From CAZMOK01 sp964567785 (GTDB lineage: Bacteria > Bacteroidota > Bacteroidia > Bacteroidales > JAGOPY01): a stretch of 27,258 nt of DNA. The stretch spans positions 1-27,258 of the forward strand of contig CAZMOK010000037.1 of assembly GCA_964567785.1 (NCBI GenBank). The letters run 5' to 3'. The notes under the pieces were generated by a model that did not search any database, was not told the DNA's origin, and saw only the letters and a list, made by a program, of their open reading frames with translations. Made by a program: the position numbers and the translations under genes. Shown in pieces: positions 16,978 to 25,740 of this stretch; position 1 is the stretch's first letter, and each line of letters begins with the position of its first letter.

Positions 16978-16993
16978 TGTTCCACGTGGAACA
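16978..16993. promoter_or_regulatory. parS centromere-like site (ParB binding), copy 2
   Basis: TGTTCCACGTGGAACA is a perfect 16-bp palindrome and identical to a well-known Bacillus subtilis parS sequence. It begins at the base right after the mnmG stop codon and 94 bp before the histidine kinase gene, 1916 bp from the first site. Confidence 0.93.
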
Positions 16994-17042
16994 CTGATAA
17001 TTCAATCTTTTTTATTCGTTTTTAAAATAAGAGGTCCTGTTT

Positions 17043-17070
17043 TTGTTCCTTAAAATATTTTATACCTTTA
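17043..17070 (+). promoter_or_regulatory. Probable promoter of the large histidine kinase gene
   Basis: A TTTTG -33 element (17041-17045) and a -7-like TACCTTTA (17063-17070, last base A instead of G) are separated by 17 bp. The predicted transcript would begin about 12 nt before the ATG at 17088. Confidence 0.45.
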
Positions 17071-17087
17071 ATTTCAAATTCAACTAA

Positions 17088-20000
17088 ATGGAATCCGGGC
17101 CCGAAATATCATTCACTCAACGATTTCGGAATTACCTCTTCGCTTCAACAGTGCTGTTGATATTCTTGATCCTTGGCTCGATAATCTATTCATGGTATTT
17201 AAGCAATGATAGCCTTAAAGCACGTAAATTCACATCTCTTTTTCATGAACGGGAAATATTAGCTGAATCTCTGCTCAATAAAGTGACAGAAAACTCAGAA
17301 GGTGAAAAAATCCGTTGTATTACCGATGAAGGCCTTGGGGCCTATACGGAACAGGGCATTTTTTTCTATTGCCTCGCAAATGATTCACTCGAGTACTGGT
17401 CGTCCAATTATGTACCGATAGATGTAGAAGCTATTTATGAAGCTGAGAACAACTCCACAATCTTCCTTGAAAATGGGTTCTATTTCATAAAAAAAGAAGA
17501 GGACAGGAATAAAATCACTTTTTCACTTATAGGTATATACCACACTTACCAGTATCAGAATGAATACCTTCAGCGAACTTTTTTCAATGAATTCCCCTAT
17601 ATTGAAAATGTAGAATTTATCAATGACAGGGGGGAGCATAACGTTAATTCCCTCAATGGAAATCTAGTAGGCTCTCTTGTTTTTGAAGATGCCAGGCAGG
17701 CAGGAGGCTGGCCGCTCTTCCTGATATTCATCTTTTTTATTGCATTTATCCTTCTTCTTGAGAAATCGTTATTCCATGCCTACGCATCTTTTAATTTTCT
17801 TCGAAAAAGGAAAGTACTGTTATACTTTTTTTTCCTGATAGACCTGGTAATATTGCGTCTTCTCATCTACCTTATAGAAATTCCGGGAATACTCTTTAAT
17901 TCAAGCTTGTTTGATCCATATGGTTTCTCTTCTTCATTGCTGAACCCTTCCATAGGCGATGCCATTATTAACATTTTTATGATCCTGATGGCATCATATC
18001 TCTTTTTTAAAAAATTTCCTGAAAAGTATAAAATAAATAAAGCAGTCTACAAAAATATCTGTGCTGTTGTATCCTTCCTTGTGATCTTCATCCTTTTCAG
18101 GACACTTATCTCATTCGTGCACAGCCTGGTACTGAACTCAAGCTTTTCTTTCAATCTTCAGGCAATCTACTCTCTTGATTCTCAAAGCCTTCTGGGTATA
18201 ATCCTCATTTCTACAGCAACTTTATCCTTCGTATTTGCTTCCCTGAAGCTCTTGTCAATTATCCGCCGTCTATATGCATCTAAAAATGCATTTCTGCTTT
18301 CTGTTCTTTTCATCTCAATACCCTTCTCTTTGATTGAATGCTTTGTTTTCGGTGAGTTGTTTTCACCATACATCTTACTTTTAATATATTTTATTTCCTA
18401 CATATATTTCGATTCACACGGAAGAACAATACCCGGTTTCGGATCTGCAATCTATTTGATCCTGATATTTGCTTTTATGATGAACCTTGTCCTGAACAGG
18501 GATAATTCTATCAAAGAAAAACAATACAGGAGCCTTATTCTTTCAGAACTTTCTGCCGAAAGGGATCCCTGGCTGGAGTTTGAATTCACAGGTATTACCG
18601 ATGTCCTTCCATCAGATGATAAATTACTGGAAATTATCGAAAAGCGGCAAACCGATGATCCGCCAGATATCTCTCCTGAAGAATATATTATGACTGAATA
18701 CCTGGATCCATTTGAAAAAAAATACCGCCTTCAGGTTACAATATGCAGTAATAACGAAGTGCTTGAGATTCAGCCCCAGGACTATATCATCAATTGTTTC
18801 CGGTATTTTGACACGCTTATTGAAACAATCGGTGAAAATACGCTTTGTAATGGTCTATTCTTTCTTAAAGACGAAACTGAAAGTCATAATTACCTAGGTG
18901 TCATTAACCTGCCCCCGGAGGGTGATACAGAAACAAAAATATTCATAGAGCTCTATTCCCGTTTGATACCTGAAGAAGGCCTTGGTTACCCTGATCTCCT
19001 GCTTGATAAACAATCCGGTTTTATCACCGATCTGGCCGACTACTCATATGCAAGGTACAGGGATGGCAACCTCAGCTACAAATTCGGCGACTATCCCTAC
19101 AACCTGGATTTGTCGGCCTTCTACGTAGGTGAACATGAAGAGACTTTCTTCGAGCATAACGACTACAGCCACCTGATAAAAAAGATAGATGAAGGTAACT
19201 ATCTGGTGGTAAGCAGACAGAAGCCGGACCTCCTCCAAAATACGGCCCCATTTTCATTTCTTTTCCTGGTATTTGTCATCTATGTGCTCTTATTCACAAT
19301 TTTTGCCCTTATACCCGGAAGGTTCAGAAATATCAGGTTCAATTTCCGCGACAGGCTGCAGATTGCAGTTATCCTCGTGATCCTTGTCTCCTTCATTATT
19401 ATTGGCATTGTTTCGAGGACATACATCGTAAAGCTAAATGAACAGAAGAACAACGAGGTACTGCAGGAGAAAACATTGTCAGTGCTCATTGAAATTGAAC
19501 ATAAACTGGGCTCATACAACAATATTTATGCCCCGGGTACGGATTATATAGCCGACCTACTATACAAATTTTCCCTGGTATTTTTTTCTGATATAAATCT
19601 CTATGATACAAATGGTTACCTGGTGGTATCCTCTCGCCCCGAGATCTTTGAAGCGGGACTCATTTCGCGCAAAATAAACCGCCTGGCCTATAACAAACTT
19701 CACCGCGACGGATTACTGGAATTCATCCATACAGAGCATATTGGAAAGCAAAAGTATCTCTCATCCTATATGCCTTTCAGAAATAATAATGATGAAGTTA
19801 TTGCCTACCTGAATCTGCCATATTTCGCAAAGCAGAAAGACCTGCAGAAAGAAATTTCCAGCTTTCTCATTGCGTACGTCAATATTTATATCCTGACAGT
19901 GATCTTTGCCATAATAACCACACTTATAGTGGCGAAATACGTCACCCGCCCCCTGGAATTCATACGGAACAAAATGCGAACGATCAAACTGGGCGATCCC

Positions 20001-20786
20001 GATGCAAAAATAACCTGGAAGCATGAGGATGAAATTGGCAGCCTTGTATCAGAATATAACAGGATGCTGGACGTAATAGCTGAAAGTGCAGAAAAACTGG
20101 CCCGTTCGGAAAGGGAAACAGCGTGGCGGGAGATGGCACAGCAGGTGGCTCATGAGATAAAAAATCCGCTGACCCCGATGAAGCTGAATGTCCAGTACCT
20201 GAAAAAATCGTGGGATGAAAAAACGCCGGGCTGGGAAGAAAAATTCGAAAAGTTCACCAGTAATATGATCGAACAGATCGACAGTCTTTCAGAAATTGCC
20301 AGCGCCTTTTCGGATTTCGCTAAAATGCCCGGTTCAACCCCTGGAAAAGTGGATCTTTTCAGTATAGCCAACCAGGCAATCGATCTTTTTGAAGACACAC
20401 CAGGCCTCACCATTACTTTTAGGCATGAAGGCAAGCCTCCATATTATGTAAAAGCCGACAGGAAACAAATCCTCAGGATGTTCAATAATCTGATCAGGAA
20501 TTCGATACAGGCTGTTGCCAATATTAAGGACGGCCGGGTTGATGTAAAACTATTTACCGAAGAAGTTCACCACGTAGTTGAGATCTCCGACAATGGTGTA
20601 GGCATTACCGAGGATCAGGCCCAAAAAATATTCAGTCCTAATTTTACCACAAAAACAGGCGGAATGGGCCTTGGCCTGGCAATTGTATATAATATAGTTA
20701 AAAGTTCGGGTGGTGAAATAACCTTCAGTTCGAAACCCGGGGCAGGGACATCCTTCTTTGTGAGGTTACCAGTAAATAGCGAGTGA
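17088..20786 (+). CDS. Very large NtrY-like membrane sensor histidine kinase
   Basis: The product has 1232 residues. One TM (about 17-38) and an extracytoplasmic region to about 205 are followed by a polytopic block of roughly eight TM segments (about 206-475). Then come a soluble region (about 476-718), two TMs (about 720-780), a second sensor region (about 785-920), a TM (about 922-945) and HAMP (about 947-1000). The kinase core has the H-box AHEIKNPLTPMKL with phospho-acceptor His1022, the N-box FNNLIRNSIQA (1132-1142), the G1 box DNGVGI (1168) and the GGMGLGLAIV G2 box. The NPLTPMKL form is typical of NtrY-like kinases. Such kinases normally have a partner response regulator, but none is adjacent. 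The signal is unknown. It follows mnmG after a parS site and converges with the alcohol dehydrogenase gene, 13 bp away. Confidence 0.92.
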   Translation: MESGPEISFTQRFRNYLFASTVLLIFLILGSIIYSWYLSNDSLKARKFTSLFHEREILAESLLNKVTENSEGEKIRCITDEGLGAYTEQGIFFYCLANDSLEYWSSNYVPIDVEAIYEAENNSTIFLENGFYFIKKEEDRNKITFSLIGIYHTYQYQNEYLQRTFFNEFPYIENVEFINDRGEHNVNSLNGNLVGSLVFEDARQAGGWPLFLIFIFFIAFILLLEKSLFHAYASFNFLRKRKVLLYFFFLIDLVILRLLIYLIEIPGILFNSSLFDPYGFSSSLLNPSIGDAIINIFMILMASYLFFKKFPEKYKINKAVYKNICAVVSFLVIFILFRTLISFVHSLVLNSSFSFNLQAIYSLDSQSLLGIILISTATLSFVFASLKLLSIIRRLYASKNAFLLSVLFISIPFSLIECFVFGELFSPYILLLIYFISYIYFDSHGRTIPGFGSAIYLILIFAFMMNLVLNRDNSIKEKQYRSLILSELSAERDPWLEFEFTGITDVLPSDDKLLEIIEKRQTDDPPDISPEEYIMTEYLDPFEKKYRLQVTICSNNEVLEIQPQDYIINCFRYFDTLIETIGENTLCNGLFFLKDETESHNYLGVINLPPEGDTETKIFIELYSRLIPEEGLGYPDLLLDKQSGFITDLADYSYARYRDGNLSYKFGDYPYNLDLSAFYVGEHEETFFEHNDYSHLIKKIDEGNYLVVSRQKPDLLQNTAPFSFLFLVFVIYVLLFTIFALIPGRFRNIRFNFRDRLQIAVILVILVSFIIIGIVSRTYIVKLNEQKNNEVLQEKTLSVLIEIEHKLGSYNNIYAPGTDYIADLLYKFSLVFFSDINLYDTNGYLVVSSRPEIFEAGLISRKINRLAYNKLHRDGLLEFIHTEHIGKQKYLSSYMPFRNNNDEVIAYLNLPYFAKQKDLQKEISSFLIAYVNIYILTVIFAIITTLIVAKYVTRPLEFIRNKMRTIKLGDPDAKITWKHEDEIGSLVSEYNRMLDVIAESAEKLARSERETAWREMAQQVAHEIKNPLTPMKLNVQYLKKSWDEKTPGWEEKFEKFTSNMIEQIDSLSEIASAFSDFAKMPGSTPGKVDLFSIANQAIDLFEDTPGLTITFRHEGKPPYYVKADRKQILRMFNNLIRNSIQAVANIKDGRVDVKLFTEEVHHVVEISDNGVGITEDQAQKIFSPNFTTKTGGMGLGLAIVYNIVKSSGGEITFSSKPGAGTSFFVRLPVNSE

Positions 20787-20799
20787 TAGAAATACAGGA

Positions 20800-21936
20800 T
20801 CAGGCCATGAGTTCTGTAAGCTTACGGTAATCATCTTTATTCAGCTTTATATGATTTCCGTTAACTCCATTACTTACCATCCGATCGAGTATCTCCTTTT
20901 CCTTGTCCTCAATACCAATATCCCTGAGCCTGATAGGAGCTTCAACCGAAGCGAAAAAGTTCTCAAGCTCAAATATGGTGTCATCAACACTGTTTGTATC
21001 AAAGACGTTCCTGCCAAGTTCTTCGATCCTGTCTTTCAACCTGGCGCTGTTCAACTTGAGCCATGCAGGAAAGGCAATTGACAATGTTGCCCCGTGAGGA
21101 GTGTCATACAGGACTGATAATACATGCCCGATGGCATGAACACCCCAGTCGCCGTGTTTACGGCCGTAAGCTGTTAAATTGTTCAGGGCCATTGTAGCAG
21201 CATACATTATTTTTTCCCTGAGTGCGTAATTTTCCAGGTCATCCATTAAGAGCTCCCCGTATTTCCTGGCTTCTTTGATGATAGAGAAAACGAACCTGTC
21301 GGAAAGCGTTGCCTCGCCTTCCCCGAAGAACGCCTCCAGGCAATGGGCCACAAGGTCAACAATACCATAGCCTGTATAATTCTTTGGAACGGAAACAGTG
21401 TATTGCGGATCAAGAAAAGATTCAACAGGATAAGTATAATCGCTTCCGAAACCATTTTTCTCTTTGGTTTCATTGTTTTGCAGAACAGCAAATCTGTTCA
21501 TTTCGGTGCCTGTAGCCGCCAGTGTTAGTATAGCGTACAAAGGGATTGATCTTTCAGGCTTTTTCTCTCCGTTCATAAACAGCCAGGCGTCATGACCGGC
21601 AGGTATGGCAATCGAGATGATCTTAGCAGAATCAATTACACTTCCTCCTCCAACGGCCACTATTGTATCCACATTTTCCTTACGCCCCAGTTCCGCAGCT
21701 TCATTAACATCCATTACCCATGGATTAGGTTTTATTCCGCTGAACTCAATAACTTCCACACCGGCCTTTTCCAACTGGCCGGTCACATCTTCGTATATCC
21801 CGTTCTTCTTAATTGATCCTCCCCCGTAAACGAGCATAATACGTTTACTCTTTTTTTTGAGTGAATCACTAAGTTTCTCAACTACATTTCTGCCAAAATG
21901 CAACTTTACCGGATTATAGATCACAAAATTTTCCAT
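20800..21936 (-). CDS. Iron-containing alcohol dehydrogenase, YqhD/BdhA-like
   Basis: The product has 378 residues and belongs to the group III metal-dependent alcohol dehydrogenases, which reduce aldehydes (for example butanal and other short aldehydes) with NAD(P)H. The nucleotide-binding motifs are YGGGSIKKNG (37-46) and VGGGSVIDSAK (95-105). The metal ligands fall at Asp194, His198, His267 and His281, the same numbers as in E. coli YqhD, as far as I recall. Length is normal, slightly shorter than 387. The start is ATG at 21936, only 5 bp after the mnmA stop, so it is probably transcribed with mnmA. Aldehyde detoxification or fermentative alcohol formation are both possible; the context does not decide. 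No terminator is visible before the convergent kinase gene. Confidence 0.93.
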   Translation of the reverse strand: MENFVIYNPVKLHFGRNVVEKLSDSLKKKSKRIMLVYGGGSIKKNGIYEDVTGQLEKAGVEVIEFSGIKPNPWVMDVNEAAELGRKENVDTIVAVGGGSVIDSAKIISIAIPAGHDAWLFMNGEKKPERSIPLYAILTLAATGTEMNRFAVLQNNETKEKNGFGSDYTYPVESFLDPQYTVSVPKNYTGYGIVDLVAHCLEAFFGEGEATLSDRFVFSIIKEARKYGELLMDDLENYALREKIMYAATMALNNLTAYGRKHGDWGVHAIGHVLSVLYDTPHGATLSIAFPAWLKLNSARLKDRIEELGRNVFDTNSVDDTIFELENFFASVEAPIRLRDIGIEDKEKEILDRMVSNGVNGNHIKLNKDDYRKLTELMA

Positions 21937-21941
21937 ATCAT

Positions 21942-23012
21942 TTACTTTTCAGACATTATACCATTACCGATGCAAAACTCCATTTCTCTATCGTAAACCG
22001 CAAGGAATTGTCCGGGGGCAATACCCGCAACAGGTTCCGCCGGCTTAACACTCACTTTTCCGTTTTCCGTTTTTAGTATCCCTTCGTTGAATTCGGGCTG
22101 ATGCCTTACCTTGAAGGTGATCTCCGAACCGTTGGGATACTTTTCCCTGTCGTTTTCATTAATAAACAAAAAATCATCCGTTTTGATCAGAGAGCTGTAC
22201 TGAGAAACGGGATCATACCCGTTCGATACATAAATTATGTTGCTTTCCGGGTCTTTTTTCACAACGAACCAGGGTCCCTGGCTGAGGCCCAGCCCGCGGC
22301 GCTGACCAATGGTATGAAACCAGTATCCTTTATGTTTCCCGAGTTTTTTGCCGGTTTCCAGCTCCACGATATCCCCTTCCTTTTCACCGGTATATCTCCT
22401 GATGAATTCATTGTAATTTATCTTTCCCAGGAAGCATATTCCCTGGCTATCGGGACGGTTGGCGGAAGGCAATTGCAGTGTCTCAGCCATTTTCCTCACT
22501 TCATCCTTTCCTATATCCCCAACTGGGAACATCGCTTTTGACAATTGGTGATAAGTAATCCTCGAAAGAAAATAAGTCTGGTCTTTCCACCTGTCGTATG
22601 CGGTACGCAGGTGAAACCCCTGTTTATCGTGCAAAACCCTGGCATAATGGCCTGTAGCAATTTTGTCAAAATCCTTGCCATATTTTTCCTCAAAGCTTCC
22701 GAACTTGATCAGAAGGTTGCACATTACGTCGGGGTTTGGGGTGAGGCCTTTTTTTACAGACTCGATCGTGTATGCGACAACAGTATCCCAGTACTCCTTG
22801 TGGAGGGAAACCACGTCGAATTTGCAGTTATATTTCCTGGCAATATAGGTGGTTATCTCAATATCTTCTTCTGAGGGGCAGTCCATAAAGCCCGGCTCAT
22901 CTTCCATCGAGATCCGGATATAAAATATGTGAGGTTCATAGCCCTGCTCAATGAGGACGGGGACTATAACGGAACTGTCAACACCTCCTGAAACAAGGGC
23001 GGCGATATTCAT
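21942..23012 (-). CDS. mnmA: tRNA U34 2-thiouridylase MnmA
   Basis: The product has 356 residues. MnmA activates the C2 oxygen of wobble uridine 34 with ATP and replaces it with sulfur in tRNAs for Lys, Glu and Gln. The PP-loop motif SGGVDSS is at 8-14. The two catalytic cysteines are Cys98 (NPDVMCN) and Cys193 (DSQGICFLG). The C-terminal beta-barrel domains are complete (FHTIGQRRGLGLSQG, then VAGIAPGQFLAVYD). The start is ATG at 23012. A well-formed promoter lies 8 bp upstream (23020-23049, minus strand), so the mRNA would have almost no leader. It is followed after 5 bp by the alcohol dehydrogenase gene. MnmG, which acts on the same nucleotide, is 5 kb away in the window. Confidence 0.97.
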   Translation of the reverse strand: MNIAALVSGGVDSSVIVPVLIEQGYEPHIFYIRISMEDEPGFMDCPSEEDIEITTYIARKYNCKFDVVSLHKEYWDTVVAYTIESVKKGLTPNPDVMCNLLIKFGSFEEKYGKDFDKIATGHYARVLHDKQGFHLRTAYDRWKDQTYFLSRITYHQLSKAMFPVGDIGKDEVRKMAETLQLPSANRPDSQGICFLGKINYNEFIRRYTGEKEGDIVELETGKKLGKHKGYWFHTIGQRRGLGLSQGPWFVVKKDPESNIIYVSNGYDPVSQYSSLIKTDDFLFINENDREKYPNGSEITFKVRHQPEFNEGILKTENGKVSVKPAEPVAGIAPGQFLAVYDREMEFCIGNGIMSEK

Positions 23013-23019
23013 AATATTA

Positions 23020-23049
23020 CAAAGGTAGGGAATTGTCGATTTTCGTCAA
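23020..23049 (-). promoter_or_regulatory. Promoter of the mnmA-alcohol dehydrogenase pair
   Basis: On the minus strand a perfect -7 box TACCTTTG (23027-23020) and a TTG -33 element (23049-23047) have a 19-bp spacer. The start codon is at 23012, so the predicted start of transcription is within about 5 nt of the ATG. Confidence 0.7.
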
Positions 23050-23055
23050 TCGACC

Positions 23056-23265
23056 ATCATCAAATCAGCCCTTTTTGGTGTTTTTCGCCGATAACCTTCA
23101 GCATGTCTGTNNNNNNNNNNNNNNNNNNNNNNNNNNNNNNNNNNNNNNNNNNNNNNNNNNNNNNNNNNNNNNNNNNNNNNNNNNNNNNNNNNNNNNNNNN
23201 NNNNNNNNNNATCATCAAATCAGCCCTTTTTGGTGTTTTTCGCCGATAACCTTCAGCATGTCTGT
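23056..23265. other. Assembly gap of 100 N with a 55-bp duplicated flank
   Basis: Positions 23111-23210 are N. The 55 bp left of the gap (23056-23110) are identical to the 55 bp right of it (23211-23265), and both copies carry the last bases of the dehydrogenase gene. The likely truth is two contigs that overlap by 55 bp and were joined with a default gap. If so, the 155-bp excess should be removed, leaving 47 bp between the dehydrogenase stop and the mnmA start. Confidence 0.9.
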
Positions 23266-24177
23266 GGTCATCTCTTCAAGGCCGAATTTCGGGTCCCAGC
23301 CCCATTCTTCGCGCGCACAGGTATCGTCCATTTTATTGGGCCATGACTCGGCAATGCCCTGTTTTGTCGGGTCAACATCATATTCCATGGTGAAGTCAGG
23401 AATATGCTTTTTGATCTCATTGAATATGATCTCCGGGTCGAAGCTCATAGCCGTGATGTTAAAAGCATTCCGGTGCTTCAGTTTTGAAGGGTCTGCTTCC
23501 ATAATGTTGATGGCTGCGTCAAGGGCATCGGGCATGTACATCATGTCGAGGAAGGTTCCCTTTTTGAGAGGGCATACAAAATGCTTTTCCTTGATGGCGG
23601 AGTAATAGATCTCAACGGCATAATCGGTGGTCCCGCCACCCGGAAGTGTCAAATTAGAAATGATCCCCGGGTAGCGCAGGCCCCTGGTATCAACGCCAAA
23701 CCTTTTATGGTAATAGTCGCTTATCAATTCGCCGGTGACCTTGGTAACCCCGTACATTGTTCCCGGGCGCTGTATAGTATCCTGCGGTGTATTATCGAGA
23801 GGCGTAGAAGAGCCGAAAGCTCCGATCGAGCTCGGAAAGAATATTGCACATTTATGCTCCCTTGCGATCTCAAGGATGTTATATACACCATTGACTCCTA
23901 CATTCCAGGCAGCCTGAGGTCTTTCTTCGGCAACGGCCGACAGGAGGGCGGCCATGTTATATATAGTATCAATCTTATATTTTTTAACTAATTCAACAAC
24001 CCTTTCAGGATCGGTGGCATCAACCCTTTCCAGTGGGCCTGAATTTGCCAGTTCCTCACTGGGTTCCGTTTTCCTGTATCCAGCTACTACATTGCTGTTT
24101 CCGTAAATGTCGCGAAGCCGCATTGTAAGCTCCGATCCAATTTGTCCAACCGATCCGATTACCAGAATATTCTTCAT
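23215..24177 (-). CDS. SDR-type L-threonine 3-dehydrogenase
   Basis: The product has 320 residues. It oxidises L-threonine at C3 with NAD+ to 2-amino-3-oxobutanoate. It belongs to the short-chain (GalE-like) enzyme group, unlike the zinc-type E. coli Tdh. The nucleotide motif GSVGQIG is at 8-14; catalytic residues are Ser116 or Ser117 (FFPSSIGAFG), Tyr142 and Lys146 (MYGVTK). The segment GLRYPGIISNLTLPGGGTTDYA matches this family. The gene is divergent from kbl, whose enzyme uses its product, which confirms the role. The stop codon (23215-23217) is 5 bp from the gap; an identical stop occurs left of the gap. A -7-like TATTTTTG is at 24226-24219 without a clear -33. Confidence 0.9.
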   Translation of the reverse strand: MKNILVIGSVGQIGSELTMRLRDIYGNSNVVAGYRKTEPSEELANSGPLERVDATDPERVVELVKKYKIDTIYNMAALLSAVAEERPQAAWNVGVNGVYNILEIAREHKCAIFFPSSIGAFGSSTPLDNTPQDTIQRPGTMYGVTKVTGELISDYYHKRFGVDTRGLRYPGIISNLTLPGGGTTDYAVEIYYSAIKEKHFVCPLKKGTFLDMMYMPDALDAAINIMEADPSKLKHRNAFNITAMSFDPEIIFNEIKKHIPDFTMEYDVDPTKQGIAESWPNKMDDTCAREEWGWDPKFGLEEMTTDMLKVIGEKHQKGLI

Positions 24178-24423
24178 TTGATAAACTTTTTTATTGTTAA
24201 GAAATTAACAGTTTGGGGCAAAAATAGCAAAATATGTAATATCTGATATGCTTTTCGGTACCGGAAAAGGGGTCCATTCTTTCGCACCGCCTATATGATC
24301 AATTAATAATCAGACCTTATCTATTTAATGGTTCTATCCATTGATATTGTTGATTTTATACATATCTTTGCCTTCCATTGTGAAATATTTAACATTTGTA
24401 TTAACCCATAAACTTCTTAAAAG
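24178..24423. promoter_or_regulatory. Shared control region between tdh and kbl
   Basis: This 246-bp divergent region carries the kbl promoter (separate entry), a -7-like box for the dehydrogenase (24219-24226) and an inverted repeat with 6-bp arms CTTTTC (24251-24256) and GAAAAG (24264-24269) around GGTACCG. The repeat lies between the two promoters and could bind a regulator of threonine use; this is a guess. Confidence 0.4.
24341..24370 (+). promoter_or_regulatory. Promoter of kbl
   Basis: TTG (24341-24343) and a perfect -7 box TATCTTTG (24363-24370) with 19-bp spacing fit the Bacteroidota consensus. The leader would be about 48 nt before the ATG at 24424. Confidence 0.6.
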
Positions 24424-25617
24424 ATGTACGGAAAGATCAAAGATTTTCTCCAGGAAGAACTGAAAAATATTAAAGAGGCAGGGCTTTATAAGGAAGAAAG
24501 AATAATTTCTTCACCTCAGGAAGCGGTAATCAAGCTCGATACCGGCCAGGAGGTGCTTAATTTTTGTGCTAACAATTACCTTGGCCTTTCAAACCATCCC
24601 GACCTCGTAAAAGCAGCTAAAGACACTTTAGACAGCCATGGTTTCGGAATGTCATCTGTACGGTTCATTTGCGGAACGCAGGACATTCACAGAACCCTTG
24701 AAAGAAAAATTGCTGAATTTCACGGTACTGACGACACAATACTTTATGCGGCCTGCTTTGATGCCAACGGAGGTGTTTTTGAACCTCTTCTTACCAAAGA
24801 AGATGCTATTATTTCAGATTCGCTGAACCACGCTTCCATTATTGATGGGGTTCGCCTTTGCAAGGCCCAGCGTTTCCGCTATGAAAATGCCAATATGGAA
24901 GACCTTGAAGAAAAGCTGAAAGAAGCTTCCAAGACTGCCAGGTTCAAGATCATCGTCACCGACGGTGTTTTCTCCATGGACGGGAATGTTGCCCCAATGG
25001 ACAAGATCAACGAACTGGCTAAAAAATACGATGCCCTTACGATGGTGGATGAATGTCATTCCGCAGGTGTTGTTGGTAAAACCGGCCGGGGTGTCACCGA
25101 ACTTTTCGATATAAGGGGAGAGATTGACATCATCACAGGAACCCTTGGAAAAGCATTCGGAGGGGGTATTGGTGGGTTCACCACAGGTCGCCAGGAGATC
25201 ATAGATATGCTCAGGCAACGTTCAAGGCCTTACCTCTTTTCCAATTCACTTATTCCCGCCGCAGTGGGAGCCAGTATCAAAATGTTCGACATGATGTCGG
25301 AAACAAATGAGCTGCAGGATAAACTGCACTGGAACACCGACTATTTCATCGGAAAGATGCAGGAGGAAGGTTTCGATATCAAACCCACAGCATCAGCTAT
25401 TTGTGCGGTTATGCTTTACGATGCAAAGCTTTCACAGGTAATGGCCGAAAAGCTACTTGAGGAGGGCATTTACGTAATTGGTTTCTATTATCCTGTTGTG
25501 CCTAAAGGACAGGCCAGGATCAGGGTCCAGCTTTCAGCAGGCCATAATAAAGAGCATCTCGACAAATGTATCAATGCCTTCGTAAAAGTGGGCAAAGAGC
25601 TGGAAGTGATCAAATAA
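24424..25617 (+). CDS. kbl: Glycine C-acetyltransferase (2-amino-3-ketobutyrate CoA ligase)
   Basis: The product has 397 residues, the standard length. It is a PLP enzyme that splits 2-amino-3-oxobutanoate with CoA into glycine and acetyl-CoA. Lys243 (GTLGKAFGG) is the PLP lysine. Asp209 and His212 (VDECHSAG) are the cofactor-contacting pair, and NFCANNYLGL (about 42-51) is the N-terminal substrate segment. The C terminus GQARIRVQLSAGHNKEHLD is typical of the alpha-oxoamine synthase family and its spacing fits Kbl rather than BioF or ALAS. The divergent neighbour encodes threonine dehydrogenase, so threonine breakdown to glycine is the likely pathway. A strong terminator follows. Confidence 0.95.
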   Translation: MYGKIKDFLQEELKNIKEAGLYKEERIISSPQEAVIKLDTGQEVLNFCANNYLGLSNHPDLVKAAKDTLDSHGFGMSSVRFICGTQDIHRTLERKIAEFHGTDDTILYAACFDANGGVFEPLLTKEDAIISDSLNHASIIDGVRLCKAQRFRYENANMEDLEEKLKEASKTARFKIIVTDGVFSMDGNVAPMDKINELAKKYDALTMVDECHSAGVVGKTGRGVTELFDIRGEIDIITGTLGKAFGGGIGGFTTGRQEIIDMLRQRSRPYLFSNSLIPAAVGASIKMFDMMSETNELQDKLHWNTDYFIGKMQEEGFDIKPTASAICAVMLYDAKLSQVMAEKLLEEGIYVIGFYYPVVPKGQARIRVQLSAGHNKEHLDKCINAFVKVGKELEVIK

Positions 25618-25643
25618 TTTTATTCCTTAATAAAATGATCAAG

Positions 25644-25675
25644 AAGGCTGGCCCGTAAAAGGCCGGCCTTTTTTT
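25644..25675 (+). terminator. Intrinsic terminator of kbl
   Basis: A 10-bp stem AAGGCTGGCC (25644-25653) pairs with GGCCGGCCTT (25661-25670) with one G-T pair, around a 7-nt loop, and is followed by seven T residues. It ends kbl transcription before cysS. Confidence 0.92.
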
Positions 25676-25727
25676 CGTTTATGGGCCCCTGAACAGGATA
25701 AAGAACATAATACATAATTGATTTTCT

Positions 25728-25735
25728 TAATTTTG
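25728..25735 (+). promoter_or_regulatory. Possible -7 element of cysS
   Basis: TAATTTTG matches TAnnTTTG and ends 5 bp before the ATG at 25741. No TTG is found at the right distance upstream. If used, the transcript would be leaderless. Confidence 0.4.
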
Positions 25736-25740
25736 CAGGT

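Noticed and set aside
23033..23605. A plus-strand open frame running through the N-gap
   Set aside because: It is antisense to the dehydrogenase gene, includes unknown residues, and exists only because of the duplicated flank and the gap.
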